A stretch of DNA of 64,000 nt from Candidatus Binatus soli. Lineage in GTDB: Bacteria > Desulfobacterota > Binatia > Binatales > Binataceae. The position numbers and the translations under genes were made by a program. The notes under the pieces were generated by a model. That model was not told the origin of the DNA. It saw only the letters and a program-made list of their open reading frames with translations, and made no database searches. Location of the stretch: positions 75,572 to 139,571 of the forward strand of contig DLMJ01000037.1 in NCBI GenBank assembly GCA_002479255.1, given 5' to 3'. Below are positions 41,997 through 51,145 of the stretch, in pieces (position 1 is the stretch's first letter; each line of letters opens with the position of its first letter).

Positions 41997-43421
41997 TCAA
42001 CCCGCGCTTCTCGACGCGCTGGCGCGTTTCCCTTCGGCAACCGGAAGCGTGAAGGTGAACGTGGCGCCGCGGTCGGGATTTGGCGTCGACCAGATTGCGC
42101 CGCCGTGACTCTCTACTATCGATCGGGTGACGAGTAAGCCCAATCCCATACCTTCGCTCTTGGTCGTAACAAATGGCTCGAACAGCCGGTTCGCGACGGC
42201 AGGGTCAACACCCGCGCCGCTATCGCTTACGCTTACGCCGACCCATCCGGTCTTCTCCGGAGCGACCTTGATTGTTACGCCGCGTCGATCAGATTTGGCC
42301 TCTGCGATCGCATCGAAGGCGTTCATGAGCAGATTCAGTACGCACTGCTGCAGCTCGATGCTATCGCCGATGACTCGATCCACGGAAGGCGATACCTCGA
42401 TCTGCACTGAGATCTTCCGAACCGCGGCCTCGCCGGCAGTAAGCTTCACCACTTCGTTGACCAGGGCGCCGATGTCGATTGCGGTTTTGTGCTCCACGTG
42501 TTTCTTGAACATGAACCGGATGCGCCGAACGATTTCAGCCGCTCGGTTGGTGTCTTCAATCGCATTGTTAACCGCCTCCAAGGCCATAGCGGGCTGCGGA
42601 TTTCCTTTCGTCAGCAGGCGCGCGAGACCTCCGAGGTTGCTCAGAATTGCGCCAAGGGGCTGGTTGATTTCGTGCGAAAGCGAGGCGACGAGTTCGCTCA
42701 TCAAGTTACGGCGCGAAGCGGTCCTGAGTTCAGCGCGAGCTGCTCGCATTGCTGTGACTGACTGCTTGCGCTCGATCGCGCTTCCAAAGAGTCGCACCGC
42801 GAGGGCCAAGTGATCGAGCAGTTCAGGCGACCATTCCCGAGGCGAGCGGAACTTGCCGAAAGTCGCTGCTCCGATGACTTTGCCACCGGCCCACATTGGG
42901 ATCGCCGCAGAAGCCTTGGGTCCATATCGCTCTACGAAGCGCCTCACATCCGCCAGTTCAACCGGTATATCGCTTGGACGCGAGAACATAAGATGATTGC
43001 CCGCCATGATCCAGTCGGCGGTCTTCGGAAAGAACTTGCCCGGATCATAATGCCGAGGAAAAGGCGGAGAATTCGCTCGAAGCCAGGTATGCGTCGTGCG
43101 TACCGGCTCGCCCGGCGCATCACGCTCATATACGGCGCTTCGGTCGAGACCCAGGGCTTGGCAGATATTGCCCAACCAGGATTCGATTTCGCGATCGACG
43201 GCGTCAGCCGGCGCCCGCGCCATTGCCGCCGATAGTTCGACCACCAGCGACTCGAAGCGATCAAGCTCGCGCCGTTCGCGACCGACGCGCGCGGCCCTAG
43301 TACGCTTTGGCTCGATTGTGCCGATCGTCGTTGGTCGTCGCATCAGCGAAACCTGCGCATGGGGGTTGGATCTCCGCGACTGGTGCGGCGGAATGCAGAT
43401 TCGACCCTCGCTGCGGACCAT
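41997..43421 (-). CDS. GAF-domain sensor histidine kinase
   Basis: A 474-aa soluble kinase. Residues 55-215 form a GAF-like sensor (GNICQALGLDRSAVYER..ASAAIPMWAGGKVIGAATFG), residues 240-300 the HisKA domain with phospho-histidine H250 (LVASLSHEINQPLGAI), and the rest the HATPase domain with N box (QQCVLNLLMNAFDAI), G1 (DSGAGVDP) and G2 (GMGLGL) boxes. No membrane helix, so it senses a cytoplasmic or diffusible signal. ATG 43343 is an alternative start. It lies 79 bp downstream of the receiver-only gene, probably in one operon. Confidence 0.9.
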   Translation of the reverse strand: MVRSEGRICIPPHQSRRSNPHAQVSLMRRPTTIGTIEPKRTRAARVGRERRELDRFESLVVELSAAMARAPADAVDREIESWLGNICQALGLDRSAVYERDAPGEPVRTTHTWLRANSPPFPRHYDPGKFFPKTADWIMAGNHLMFSRPSDIPVELADVRRFVERYGPKASAAIPMWAGGKVIGAATFGKFRSPREWSPELLDHLALAVRLFGSAIERKQSVTAMRAARAELRTASRRNLMSELVASLSHEINQPLGAILSNLGGLARLLTKGNPQPAMALEAVNNAIEDTNRAAEIVRRIRFMFKKHVEHKTAIDIGALVNEVVKLTAGEAAVRKISVQIEVSPSVDRVIGDSIELQQCVLNLLMNAFDAIAEAKSDRRGVTIKVAPEKTGWVGVSVSDSGAGVDPAVANRLFEPFVTTKSEGMGLGLLVTRSIVESHGGAIWSTPNPDRGATFTFTLPVAEGKRASASRSAG

Positions 43422-43500
43422 ACAATAGGGAGTCGCATTGAAGCGAGCGTGGCGCGCTAATGAGAAGAACTACTTGCTGGTATAGCGCGTTTGGTAGCGC

Positions 43501-43893
43501 TTAGTGCAGCAAGCTCGACTGGTTCGGCAACGCCTTCCGAATCGCCCGTAGCAAGGTTTTTTCGTCGAAGGGCTTCAGCAAGCTCGCAACGGGGTTCGCG
43601 TCGCGCATCATTTTCTTGGTCTGCTGATCATCGCGGCCACTTATCAGGATCGTCGGCAAGCGCCGGCCTGACTCAACCATCCTCCGGCATAGTTCAATTC
43701 CGCTCATTCCCGGCATGTAGACGTCCAACAGCAGGCACGCGTCGCCAGTTGGGAACTCGCTCGCCAGGAACTCTTCCGCGCTTGGAAAGTCCAACACGTT
43801 GAATCCCAAAATCTGCAGCTGCGTTCGCAGCGCGCGGCGGACAGACGCGTCGTCATCTACCACAATGACTGTGGCCGTCGATTCTTTAAACAA
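43501..43893 (-). CDS. Receiver-only response regulator
   Basis: A 130-aa single receiver domain: acidic pocket D13-D14-D15, phospho-acceptor D57 (CLLLDVYMPGMSG) and K107 (LLKPFD). No output domain, so it may act as a phosphate sink or relay for the downstream kinase, feeding the FixJ-like regulator. It begins 25 bp from a 25-bp perfect palindrome and 91 bp from the shared 18-bp site. Confidence 0.88.
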   Translation of the reverse strand: MFKESTATVIVVDDDASVRRALRTQLQILGFNVLDFPSAEEFLASEFPTGDACLLLDVYMPGMSGIELCRRMVESGRRLPTILISGRDDQQTKKMMRDANPVASLLKPFDEKTLLRAIRKALPNQSSLLH

Positions 43894-43917
43894 CTAACGA
43901 TACCAACTGCGCGGGAG

Positions 43918-43942
43918 AATGGTGCGGATCATCCGCACCATT
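43918..43942. promoter_or_regulatory. 25-bp perfect palindrome upstream of the receiver gene
   Basis: AATGGTGCGGAT and its exact complement ATCCGCACCATT surround a single C. Position 25 bp upstream of the receiver gene start suggests an operator, or an RNA hairpin in the leader. Its sequence is unrelated to the 18-bp site. Confidence 0.55.
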
Positions 43943-43983
43943 GCTCGCAAGCATACTGTGCATCGCGCGGCGGCCGTTCGGCC

Positions 43984-44001
43984 ATTGTACCAAAGTACAA
44001 T
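43984..44001. promoter_or_regulatory. Palindromic regulator site, copy B
   Basis: Identical to 38634-38651 (ATTGTACCAAAGTACAAT). It lies between the divergent receiver-only gene and the rightward DUF3313-sulfatase operon, 175 bp before the first start codon. Confidence 0.7.
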
Positions 44002-44176
44002 ATCGCTGCCCGGAAAAAGGGACCAAGCTTCACCCGTCATCGAGTTGCGCGAACACACTCCAGGCAAGAGCCGGTTGTCCGGCATTGCAGTGCGCCGATT
44101 CACAACGCAGCGATGAGAAGAAATAGTCCAAGGAGAGACTGAACTAGCGGGAGCCAACATTATGAAGGAGATCGTG

Positions 44177-44923
44177 ATGAACAACAGTTTGCGAAGGAAA
44201 ATGCTGACCACTATGACCGCAACCGCGGCTCTCGCGGCGGTGCTGCTGGCTGCAGGATGCGCGACTACGGTCCAGAGCGCGCCAGCGGCAGAGAAGGCGC
44301 TCGAGGCGGGCGGCCCATTGCCTTCTTCGGTTACGGGATTTCTCGGCCCCGATGCGTCCAAGCTGGCTCCCGGGCCAGAGGGTGGCGCCGCGCTGGCCTG
44401 GATAAGTCCCGACGCTCAATGGAGCAGCTACACCAAGATACAGCTTGTGCCGGTTGAGTTCTGGGCCGCTGCCGATTCGAAGGTGTCGCAAGCGGATCAA
44501 CAAACGTTAACCACATACTTCTACAACGCGCTGCAGACCAACCTTTCCAAGAGTTTCACCCTTGTCGAACAGCCGGGACCCGGCGTTATGACCTTGCGGG
44601 TGGCGCTGATGGACGCGACGACTGCAGTCCCGGCACTTCGCACCATCTCTGTAATTATCCCGCAAGTGAAAGTCATCAACGTTGCCCAATCGATGGTTAC
44701 CGGCAGCTATGCGTTCGTTGGTTCGGCCGAGGCCGAGATGAAGGCCACCGATTCGGTCACCGGCGCGTTGCTGGCCGAAGCAGTCGATCAGCGTGCGGGC
44801 GGCATCGGAATGAAGGGGGCAGCGTCATTCCAATGGGGCGACGCGCAGAACGCGATGGACTATTGGGCGCAGAAAATCCCAAATCGCATCTTGCAACTGC
44901 AGGGGAAACCCGCGCAGAGCTAA
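44177..44923 (+). CDS. DUF3313-type lipoprotein
   Basis: A 248-aa lipoprotein (LAAVLLAAGCATT lipobox). The body matches DUF3313: SGFLG-like SVTGFLGPDASKL, YTKIQLVPVEFW, LTTYFYNALQTNLSKSFTLVEQPGPGVMTLRVALMDATTAVP, YAFVGSAEAEMKATDS. Exported, function unknown. ATG 44177 has AAGGAG 7 bases upstream and is preferred to 44162. First gene of the rightward cargo operon, followed by the second sulfatase 37 bp on. Confidence 0.82.
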   Translation: MNNSLRRKMLTTMTATAALAAVLLAAGCATTVQSAPAAEKALEAGGPLPSSVTGFLGPDASKLAPGPEGGAALAWISPDAQWSSYTKIQLVPVEFWAAADSKVSQADQQTLTTYFYNALQTNLSKSFTLVEQPGPGVMTLRVALMDATTAVPALRTISVIIPQVKVINVAQSMVTGSYAFVGSAEAEMKATDSVTGALLAEAVDQRAGGIGMKGAASFQWGDAQNAMDYWAQKIPNRILQLQGKPAQS

Positions 44924-44960
44924 GAGAAGACGAAAAACCAAATGCAGCAGGAGCGTTCAA

Positions 44961-46607
44961 ATGCTTAGTCGGAAAAGGACACACTTCAGTATCGCGCTCA
45001 TGATGGGCGCAATCATAGGCTTGTCGGTCGCACAAGCGGCGTGGGCTCAGGACAAGAAGCCTAACATTCTCGTCATCATGGGCGACGATATCGGCTGGTC
45101 CAACATCGGCGCTTACCACCAGGGTCTCATGTATTCGACGACTCCGAATCTGGACAAGTTGGCCACCGAGGGCATGCGCTTCACTGACTACTACGCGGAG
45201 CCGAGCTGCACCGCCGGTCGCGCCAACTTCATCACCGGGGAACTGCCGATCCGCACCGGCATGACCACGGTCGGCCAAGCCGGCGCCACAGTCGGTATAC
45301 CCGACCAGGCGCCGACGATTGCTACCGCGCTGAAGGCGATGGGTTATGAAACCGGCCAGTTCGGCAAGAACCATCTGGGCGATCTGAATCAGTTCCTGCC
45401 GACCGTGCACGGGTTCGACGAGTATTTCGGCTATCTCTATCACCTCGACGCGATGGAGGACCCGTTCTGGCACTCCTATCCGGCAGGACTCAAAGATGTC
45501 GTCGGACCGCGCAACCTGATCCACAGCTTCGCCACCACGACCGACGATCCGACCGTGCAGCCGCGCTGGGGCAAGATAGGCAAGCAGCGGATCGTGGATG
45601 AGGGGCCGCTGCCGCCGCATCCCATGCCCGGCATCAAGTACAACATGGAGACGGTTGACGAGGACATTCTCGACTACTCGGTGAAGTTCATCGACAAGGC
45701 CAAGGCGGACGGCAAGCCGTTCTTCTTGTGGGTCAATCCCACCCGCGCGCACATCGTTTCGCACCTGTCGCCGAAATATGCCGCCAAATTGAACGGGCAG
45801 AACGGCTGGTATCTGGAAGAAGGCGTCATGTCCCAGCTCGACGACGTCGTCGGCGGTATCCTGGCCAAGCTGAAGGCCGACGGTCTCGACAACAACACGA
45901 TCGTCGTGTTCACCACCGACAACGGCGCGGAGAACTTTACATGGCCAGATGGCGGCAACACGCCCTTCGCCGCCGGCAAGGGAACGATCATGGAAGGCGG
46001 CATGCGTGTGCCGATGATCGTTTGCTGGCCCGGCCACGTCCCGGCTGGAAAGGTCGAGAACGGCATCATGTCCGGTCTGGACTTCTTCCCGACCCTGCTC
46101 GCCGCCGCCGGCGATCCTAGCATCAAGGACGAGTTGCTGAAGGGCAAGCAGTTGGGCAACACGACCTACAAGGTACATCTCGACGGTTACAACCAGTTGG
46201 ACCTGCTGACCGCTAAGGGACCGTCCAACCGACATGAAGTCTTCTATTTCGCCGAAGGCACCCTGGGCGCCGTCCGTATTGATGACTGGAAATTCCGATT
46301 GATCGATCAGCCCGATGGATGGACTGGGAGCACTGTACATCTGGATATGCCGCTCCTAACCAATCTCCGGCTCGATCCATTCGAGCGGATGGGGATCTGG
46401 AAGGGCAACATGGGTTCCGCCTACTACATGCCGGATTTCTACATCCACGAGTTCTGGCGTTTCGTCTTCCTGCAGCAGGAGGTCGCCAAAGAAGCGCAGA
46501 CCTTTATCGCGTTCCCGCCGATGCAACGCGGAGCGAGTTTCAATCTCGAAGCACTCAAGGCAGAACTTCAGGCACGGATCGCGGCGATGAAAAGAGGGAC
46601 GGAATAA
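44961..46607 (+). CDS. Arylsulfatase with CTAGR active-site motif
   Basis: A 548-aa secreted sulfatase (signal IALMMGAIIGLSVAQAAWAQ). Metal-binding aspartates are in IMGDDIGWSN (42-43); the modification site reads PSCTAGRANFITG with C83, where Ala replaces the Pro of the classical C-x-P-x-R motif. The consensus C/S-x-P/A-x-R covers this variant, so maturation is still possible. Other family elements are visible: GKNHLGD, FTTDNGAE, KGTIMEGGMRVP. It is 300 residues shorter than, and only distantly related to, the other sulfatase at 33171. A 37-bp gap follows the lipoprotein gene. Confidence 0.92.
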   Translation: MLSRKRTHFSIALMMGAIIGLSVAQAAWAQDKKPNILVIMGDDIGWSNIGAYHQGLMYSTTPNLDKLATEGMRFTDYYAEPSCTAGRANFITGELPIRTGMTTVGQAGATVGIPDQAPTIATALKAMGYETGQFGKNHLGDLNQFLPTVHGFDEYFGYLYHLDAMEDPFWHSYPAGLKDVVGPRNLIHSFATTTDDPTVQPRWGKIGKQRIVDEGPLPPHPMPGIKYNMETVDEDILDYSVKFIDKAKADGKPFFLWVNPTRAHIVSHLSPKYAAKLNGQNGWYLEEGVMSQLDDVVGGILAKLKADGLDNNTIVVFTTDNGAENFTWPDGGNTPFAAGKGTIMEGGMRVPMIVCWPGHVPAGKVENGIMSGLDFFPTLLAAAGDPSIKDELLKGKQLGNTTYKVHLDGYNQLDLLTAKGPSNRHEVFYFAEGTLGAVRIDDWKFRLIDQPDGWTGSTVHLDMPLLTNLRLDPFERMGIWKGNMGSAYYMPDFYIHEFWRFVFLQQEVAKEAQTFIAFPPMQRGASFNLEALKAELQARIAAMKRGTE

Positions 46608-46675
46608 CCCGATGAGCTTGGCGTCGCCGGCTGCGGCACGCAAGACATATGAAAAAGTGATTGGAGGTAGGTTCA

Positions 46676-46978
46676 ATGGTAAATAGAAACTCAGGAACTA
46701 AGGCAGAACAAATGGCAAAGCGGATGGTTTTAGCGATCGCAGTGATGGGCATGGTGGGGTTTGGTGGATGCTCGTCGTCCACTCCTCCGCCGGCCCAGGA
46801 TGCGGCAATGAAAAGGACCGAGTTGCATTTCGATCTCAATAAGTGCGAGCCGCTCGAAGCGGGTTTGTACAAGTGTCCCGCTTCTGACAAAGCCATATGC
46901 AACCCCGATTACAATGGCCAGGCCGAATGTGTCCGAATCGGACCGAAGGGCAGCGTCTTCGTCCAGAGCGGATACTAG
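46676..46978 (+). CDS. Small lipoprotein with four cysteines
   Basis: A 100-aa lipoprotein (LAIAVMGMVGFGGCS lipobox). The mature part is short: after a Ser/Pro linker come FDLNKCEPLEAGLYKCPASDKAICNPDYNGQAECV, four cysteines suited to two disulfides, ending VFVQSGY. ATG 46676 follows GGAGG. No family recognised. It follows the sulfatase on the same strand, 68 bp on. Confidence 0.65.
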   Translation: MVNRNSGTKAEQMAKRMVLAIAVMGMVGFGGCSSSTPPPAQDAAMKRTELHFDLNKCEPLEAGLYKCPASDKAICNPDYNGQAECVRIGPKGSVFVQSGY

Positions 46979-47091
46979 CGGGGGCGCGATGGCTGTGGCT
47001 TGAGCCCGTGGCCCTCCAACGGCTCAGGCCACGGTAACGGTATCGGTAGGAGCGAGTGCGCCGACCCGGCGCTGATGGAGCAAGGAACCTG

Positions 47092-47853
47092 ATGGGAAAG
47101 TTTATAACCATATCGCTCGGCTTTTTGCTGCTGGTTTCAGGGGCTGCGCGCGCGCAAGGTGTCGTGCTGCCTCTGCCTCCGGAAGATCAGCAAAATATAA
47201 CCGCCCAGCTTGGGCCAGGCGTGGTGGGCATCGCGTTGCCGAGCCAACCTATCGCGGACCCCTCCGTCTACTTCCCGCTTCAAGAGAAGTCACAGCAGTA
47301 CCAGGTCGTCGCCGGCCCCCACGCGGGGACCACGCAGACGCTTGGACTTTGGAAGGCCAGGCGCCCAGGCGGGAAAAAGGCCTGGCGGTTTCAGCTCACG
47401 CCCTCGCTCGCCGGCTTCATGCGCGAGACGCCAGAGGGCGACATCATAATGGCCGCTCTCACCGACTCCGGCGAGGGCGTGGTGGTCGTCACCACGCCTG
47501 CTAATCCGTTCGTGCCCAAGGGCATGCAACCGGGAGAGACGCGAACATACACGCAACAAGTTTCAGTAAACTATCTGGACGACCCGAGCGACCAGAGATA
47601 CTCCGGATCTATCAACGGCACCTACACCTACATCGGTACTTACCAAGTGACGGTACCGGCCGGCACTTTCCCGGCGGTCCTGTTCCGCGTCAAGTGCGAG
47701 GGCAAAGTTGGTCCGGCCCATACGCAGAACATTGGCTACAATTTTTTTGCACCTGGCGTAGGCATGGTCGCGATGATCCTGGAGGAAGACGTGACGGCCT
47801 TCTGGCTGTTCAACATCGATAGCACCACCGGCAAGGTGCTGATGTCGAAATAA
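47092..47853 (+). CDS. Secreted hypothetical protein
   Basis: A 253-aa protein with a signal peptide (ITISLGFLLLVSGAARAQ) and a beta-rich body with no cysteine pair or catalytic motif I recognise: ITAQLGPGVVGIALPSQPI, QQYQVVAGPHAGTTQTL, GTYTYIGTYQVTVPAGTFPAVLFRV, YNFFAPGVGMVAMILEEDV. The TVPAGTF..Y.FAPGVGMV pattern resembles periplasmic proteins of the lipoprotein-associated DUF3108-like type. ATG 47092 sits right at the signal peptide. It precedes the barrel genes. Confidence 0.6.
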   Translation: MGKFITISLGFLLLVSGAARAQGVVLPLPPEDQQNITAQLGPGVVGIALPSQPIADPSVYFPLQEKSQQYQVVAGPHAGTTQTLGLWKARRPGGKKAWRFQLTPSLAGFMRETPEGDIIMAALTDSGEGVVVVTTPANPFVPKGMQPGETRTYTQQVSVNYLDDPSDQRYSGSINGTYTYIGTYQVTVPAGTFPAVLFRVKCEGKVGPAHTQNIGYNFFAPGVGMVAMILEEDVTAFWLFNIDSTTGKVLMSK

Positions 47854-47922
47854 ATTCTCCGGTGTAGCGAACTAGCGTCGTTGGCCAGCTTTGGCAGCGA
47901 GCCGCGATGAATGTGAGGCGCC

Positions 47923-48786
47923 ATGAAAAATCGATTTACGCGATCGCTCATTCTCATAACGCTTTTGGCCTTCGTACATGTACCTTCCGCTGCTGCGCAG
48001 ACGACGGAGGACAAATCACTCGACGAAGTTAATAAAGAACTGTCGAACCCGATTTCGAGCATTTGGGCTCTTCAGCTTCAAGAAAATACCTACTGGCTGA
48101 ACAAGCCGGATCGCAACGTTGTGAACCTCCAGTTTCAGCCTGTTCTGCCACTGGCGCTGACCGACGATTGGAACCTGATCACTCGGCCCGTTTTCCAGGT
48201 GATGAACTCGACGCCTTACGTGAACGAGAGCCTGCATCTTCATCGCGTCACGGGCTTCGGCGACACGATCCTCGCGACTCTACTCTCGCCCAGTCCGAAG
48301 CTCGCCGGCCCATGGCTCTTGGGCGCGGGCCCCAGTTTCATTTTCCCTACCGCGAGCAACTTGAGGCTTGGGCAGAACAAATGGCAGCTTGGACCCGCCG
48401 GCGTATTCGGATACCTGGGTGGAAAGTGGCTGGCAGGAGTATTTCCTCAGCAGTGGTTCTCGACCGGCGGCCCAGGCTCGCAGACTGTGAGCCAGATGAA
48501 CCTTCAATACTTCTTCGTCTATCTGCCGGGCGATGGATGGGGCATCGGGACATCGCCCAACATGCTGGTTAACTGGTACGCGAACAAGAGCGGAAACGAG
48601 GTGACGTTTCCTATCGGCCTTAATGTGAGCAAGGTAATCAAGATTGGCCCGCTTCCTGTGAAACTTCAGGTTCAAGGTCAGTACATGCCGGTTCATCCCG
48701 ATGTCTTCGGCCAGAAATGGAACCTCCAGTTCGCGATTACTCCCGTCATCCCGAAATTGATTAAGGGACCTCTTTTCGGAGGCTGA
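47923..48786 (+). CDS. Outer-membrane barrel protein
   Basis: A 287-aa protein: signal peptide (LILITLLAFVHVPSAAAQ) and repeated amphipathic strands (VVNLQFQPVLPLALTDDWNLITRPVFQV, GFGDTILATLLSP, WLLGAGPSFIFPTASN, WQLGPAGVFGYLG, VKLQVQGQYMP, WNLQFAITPVIP). This is the pattern of 10-14-stranded barrels annotated as neuromedin U-like or transporter proteins. It shares the GPSF.FPT..L..G...LGP motif with the genes at 48795 and 51146, so all three are related. Likely in one operon with them. Confidence 0.68.
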   Translation: MKNRFTRSLILITLLAFVHVPSAAAQTTEDKSLDEVNKELSNPISSIWALQLQENTYWLNKPDRNVVNLQFQPVLPLALTDDWNLITRPVFQVMNSTPYVNESLHLHRVTGFGDTILATLLSPSPKLAGPWLLGAGPSFIFPTASNLRLGQNKWQLGPAGVFGYLGGKWLAGVFPQQWFSTGGPGSQTVSQMNLQYFFVYLPGDGWGIGTSPNMLVNWYANKSGNEVTFPIGLNVSKVIKIGPLPVKLQVQGQYMPVHPDVFGQKWNLQFAITPVIPKLIKGPLFGG

Positions 48787-48794
48787 AGCACTTC

Positions 48795-49658
48795 GTGATA
48801 GGACGGATCGTCAAAATATTTCTTTTTATTTTCCTTGCGATCAGCGGTAACGCGCGAGGCCAGAGCCTGCTGGCTGGTTCTGCCGGCGCCGAGTCCGAAG
48901 AAGATCGCCTGGCGCGAGAGGTAGATGATCCGACCGCGATTCTAATGCAACTGCAACTTCAGGATCTGTATACTCCGAAGAATTTTCAGACCTCGGCACA
49001 GACGAATACAATTCAGCTGCGTGCAGTTGTACCGATAGAAGCATTTTCGGGGTTTCCGTTTCAGCAAGTCATTCGCCCGACGTTCAAGGTCGAATCGATA
49101 GCGACATCATCCAGCAGTTCGACGATAACCGAATTCACCGATATGGAGCTATTCGACTTATTCATCTCCAACTGGCCCGATCCCAAGGAGACCGGATTCG
49201 GCTGGGGAGTGGGACCGACGTTCGTGTTTCCGACGGGAAGAGACCCAACTGCGGGAAAACACGCGTGGGAGGTGGGACCCGCAGCCGCAGCCAAATACCT
49301 GGGCGTTCCGCACTTGATGATCGGCTTCCTCTTCCAGAATCCCATATCGCTTGGGTACACCAATTCCTCAGCGCCAGCGCAAAGCCAGATGGAGTTCCAG
49401 CCGATAATTTCGTATACATTCGGCCACGGCTGGTACGTAAAATCATCCGACTCGACGTGGACGGTCAATTGGCGTCACGGCGGTTCGACGACGATCCCGA
49501 TCAGCCTTGGCTTTGGCCGCGTTTGGAAGTTCGAAGGAATTGAGCTCAATCCATGGGTGTCGGGCGAGTGGACGGCCTACCGCCAATACTCAAAGATCAC
49601 GCCGATGTATACCGTCAGGTTCGGTCTGACGCTGCTGCTCCCTGATTTGAAGCTATAG
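48795..49658 (+). CDS. Outer-membrane barrel protein, paralogue 1
   Basis: A 287-aa protein with a GTG start, signal peptide (IFLFIFLAISGNARGQ) and barrel strands. It is about two thirds identical to the product of 51146-52024 over its whole length (for example DDPTAIL.QL..QDLYTP.NFQTSAQTNT, ISNWPDPKETGFGW, SSDSTWTVNWRHG). It begins 8 bp after the preceding barrel gene. The two paralogues flank a FadL-like gene, pointing to a duplication around it. Confidence 0.72.
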   Translation: MIGRIVKIFLFIFLAISGNARGQSLLAGSAGAESEEDRLAREVDDPTAILMQLQLQDLYTPKNFQTSAQTNTIQLRAVVPIEAFSGFPFQQVIRPTFKVESIATSSSSSTITEFTDMELFDLFISNWPDPKETGFGWGVGPTFVFPTGRDPTAGKHAWEVGPAAAAKYLGVPHLMIGFLFQNPISLGYTNSSAPAQSQMEFQPIISYTFGHGWYVKSSDSTWTVNWRHGGSTTIPISLGFGRVWKFEGIELNPWVSGEWTAYRQYSKITPMYTVRFGLTLLLPDLKL

Positions 49659-49724
49659 ATGGAAACGACTTGTGTGCATCGAGACGATCGCGCCACGTAT
49701 CGGGCTAAAGAGAGGAATCTTCAA

Positions 49725-51056
49725 ATGAAGGACCGAATAGTGCAGCCTACCGCTAAAGCCATGCCGGAGGTAACCGCGCAACCGCCATTGCATAAGGTTT
49801 ATAGGACTATTTCTCTTGCAATAGTCGTCTCACTCGCATTTGTCTCCTCCGCGCGAGGTGCCGCGCTAGAGTTGTATGAAACGGGAGCTCCCGATCTCGG
49901 CACGGCAAGCGCCGGACGAGCCGCTATGGCATCGGACGCCTCGACCGCAGCCGCCAATCCCGCCGGGATGACTCTACTCGACCATTCACAATTGCTAACC
50001 GCGTCCGGCGTGCTCCTGCCCTCGACTAACTTCGACGTTGCCCCTCAAACGACGACGTCAGGCGGTGGCGGCGGCAATGCAGGGGTGTTTTTTCCGCTCG
50101 GGTCGTTCTTCTATGTCCACAAACTCTCTGAGAAGTTGCGGCTCGGCGTGGCGGTTTTTTCAGATTACGGACTTGGTGGAGACTACGGCAAAACGTGGGT
50201 CGGACGCTATTACATAACCGAGGCGTCACTCATCACTGGCAAAATCAACCCGTCAATCGCCTACGAGGTAAGCAACTGGCTGTCAGTGGGAGCAGGTTTC
50301 AACTTTGGAGTCGGGCGTCTCACGTTTCAATCGAAGATTAACAACGCTCTTCCGCGCGTGCCCGATGGCGGCCTCGCGCTCGAGTCGTGGGACGAAGCAT
50401 TTGGCGGTAATGTCGGCATTTTGCTCCGGCCGATTTCCAAACTCCGCATCGGGCTCACCTATCAATCACCGGAAGACTACAAGTTCGGCTTTCGGCCGCA
50501 CGTCACGGGTCTCGGTCCAGGTCTCGACTTTATTCGCAAGAAAATAGACGGAGTAAAAGCCAACATCCCTATGACAGAGCCGCAGCAAGTGATGTTCAGC
50601 ACGGTCTACGAGGTCCTACCCAACTTCAGTCTGATGGGTAATGTTGGATGGCAGAATTGGTCGGCATTCGGGGAGTTCCCGGTCGGAATCTCTGCGAAAA
50701 ACCAGAGGAGTATCGAGGCTAACCTGCATTTCTCGGACACCTGTCAGATTGCGATCGGGCAACAATTGCGAATCGGTGAAAAATGGCTGTGGTCCGCGGG
50801 ATTTGCGTATGACAGCTCGCCGGTTTCGACAGCGAATCGGATCGCAGTCCTGCCTGCAGATCGCCAGCTGCGATATGGCACAGGCGTCCAGTACGAGATC
50901 AATCGCGACGTAACAGCCGGGGCTGCGTTTGAGGTAATGGACGCTGGCCCCGGTCCCATCAGTAATAGCCGCGGACCACTCGCCGGAACGCTGCAAGGGC
51001 ATTACTCAACGAACCTTCTTAACTTCGTTGCGCTCAATATCATCTGGAAATTTTAG
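49725..51056 (+). CDS. FadL/OmpP1-family outer-membrane transporter
   Basis: A 443-aa protein. After the signal peptide the mature N-terminus has the FadL hatch signature: ALELYETGAPDLGTASAGRAAMASDASTAAANPAGMTLLD (NPAGM). Strands end with a terminal aromatic residue (IIWKF), as in outer-membrane barrels. FadL proteins import hydrophobic compounds such as fatty acids or aromatics, which would complement the sulfatase and lipid-transport genes. ATG 49725 has GAGGAA upstream; the longer frame from 49659 would put 22 residues before a natural signal region. Confidence 0.9.
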   Translation: MKDRIVQPTAKAMPEVTAQPPLHKVYRTISLAIVVSLAFVSSARGAALELYETGAPDLGTASAGRAAMASDASTAAANPAGMTLLDHSQLLTASGVLLPSTNFDVAPQTTTSGGGGGNAGVFFPLGSFFYVHKLSEKLRLGVAVFSDYGLGGDYGKTWVGRYYITEASLITGKINPSIAYEVSNWLSVGAGFNFGVGRLTFQSKINNALPRVPDGGLALESWDEAFGGNVGILLRPISKLRIGLTYQSPEDYKFGFRPHVTGLGPGLDFIRKKIDGVKANIPMTEPQQVMFSTVYEVLPNFSLMGNVGWQNWSAFGEFPVGISAKNQRSIEANLHFSDTCQIAIGQQLRIGEKWLWSAGFAYDSSPVSTANRIAVLPADRQLRYGTGVQYEINRDVTAGAAFEVMDAGPGPISNSRGPLAGTLQGHYSTNLLNFVALNIIWKF

Positions 51057-51145
51057 AACCCGCCGCGGCAGTGTTTGCACGGCGATGCTCCAGCCGGTCG
51101 CTCTTTACCGCAGCGAGGTCCATCAAAATTCGGGAGGTAAAAGCG

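Noticed and set aside
44757..46340. 527-aa minus-strand open frame
   Set aside because: It is antisense to the second sulfatase, which carries clear catalytic motifs.
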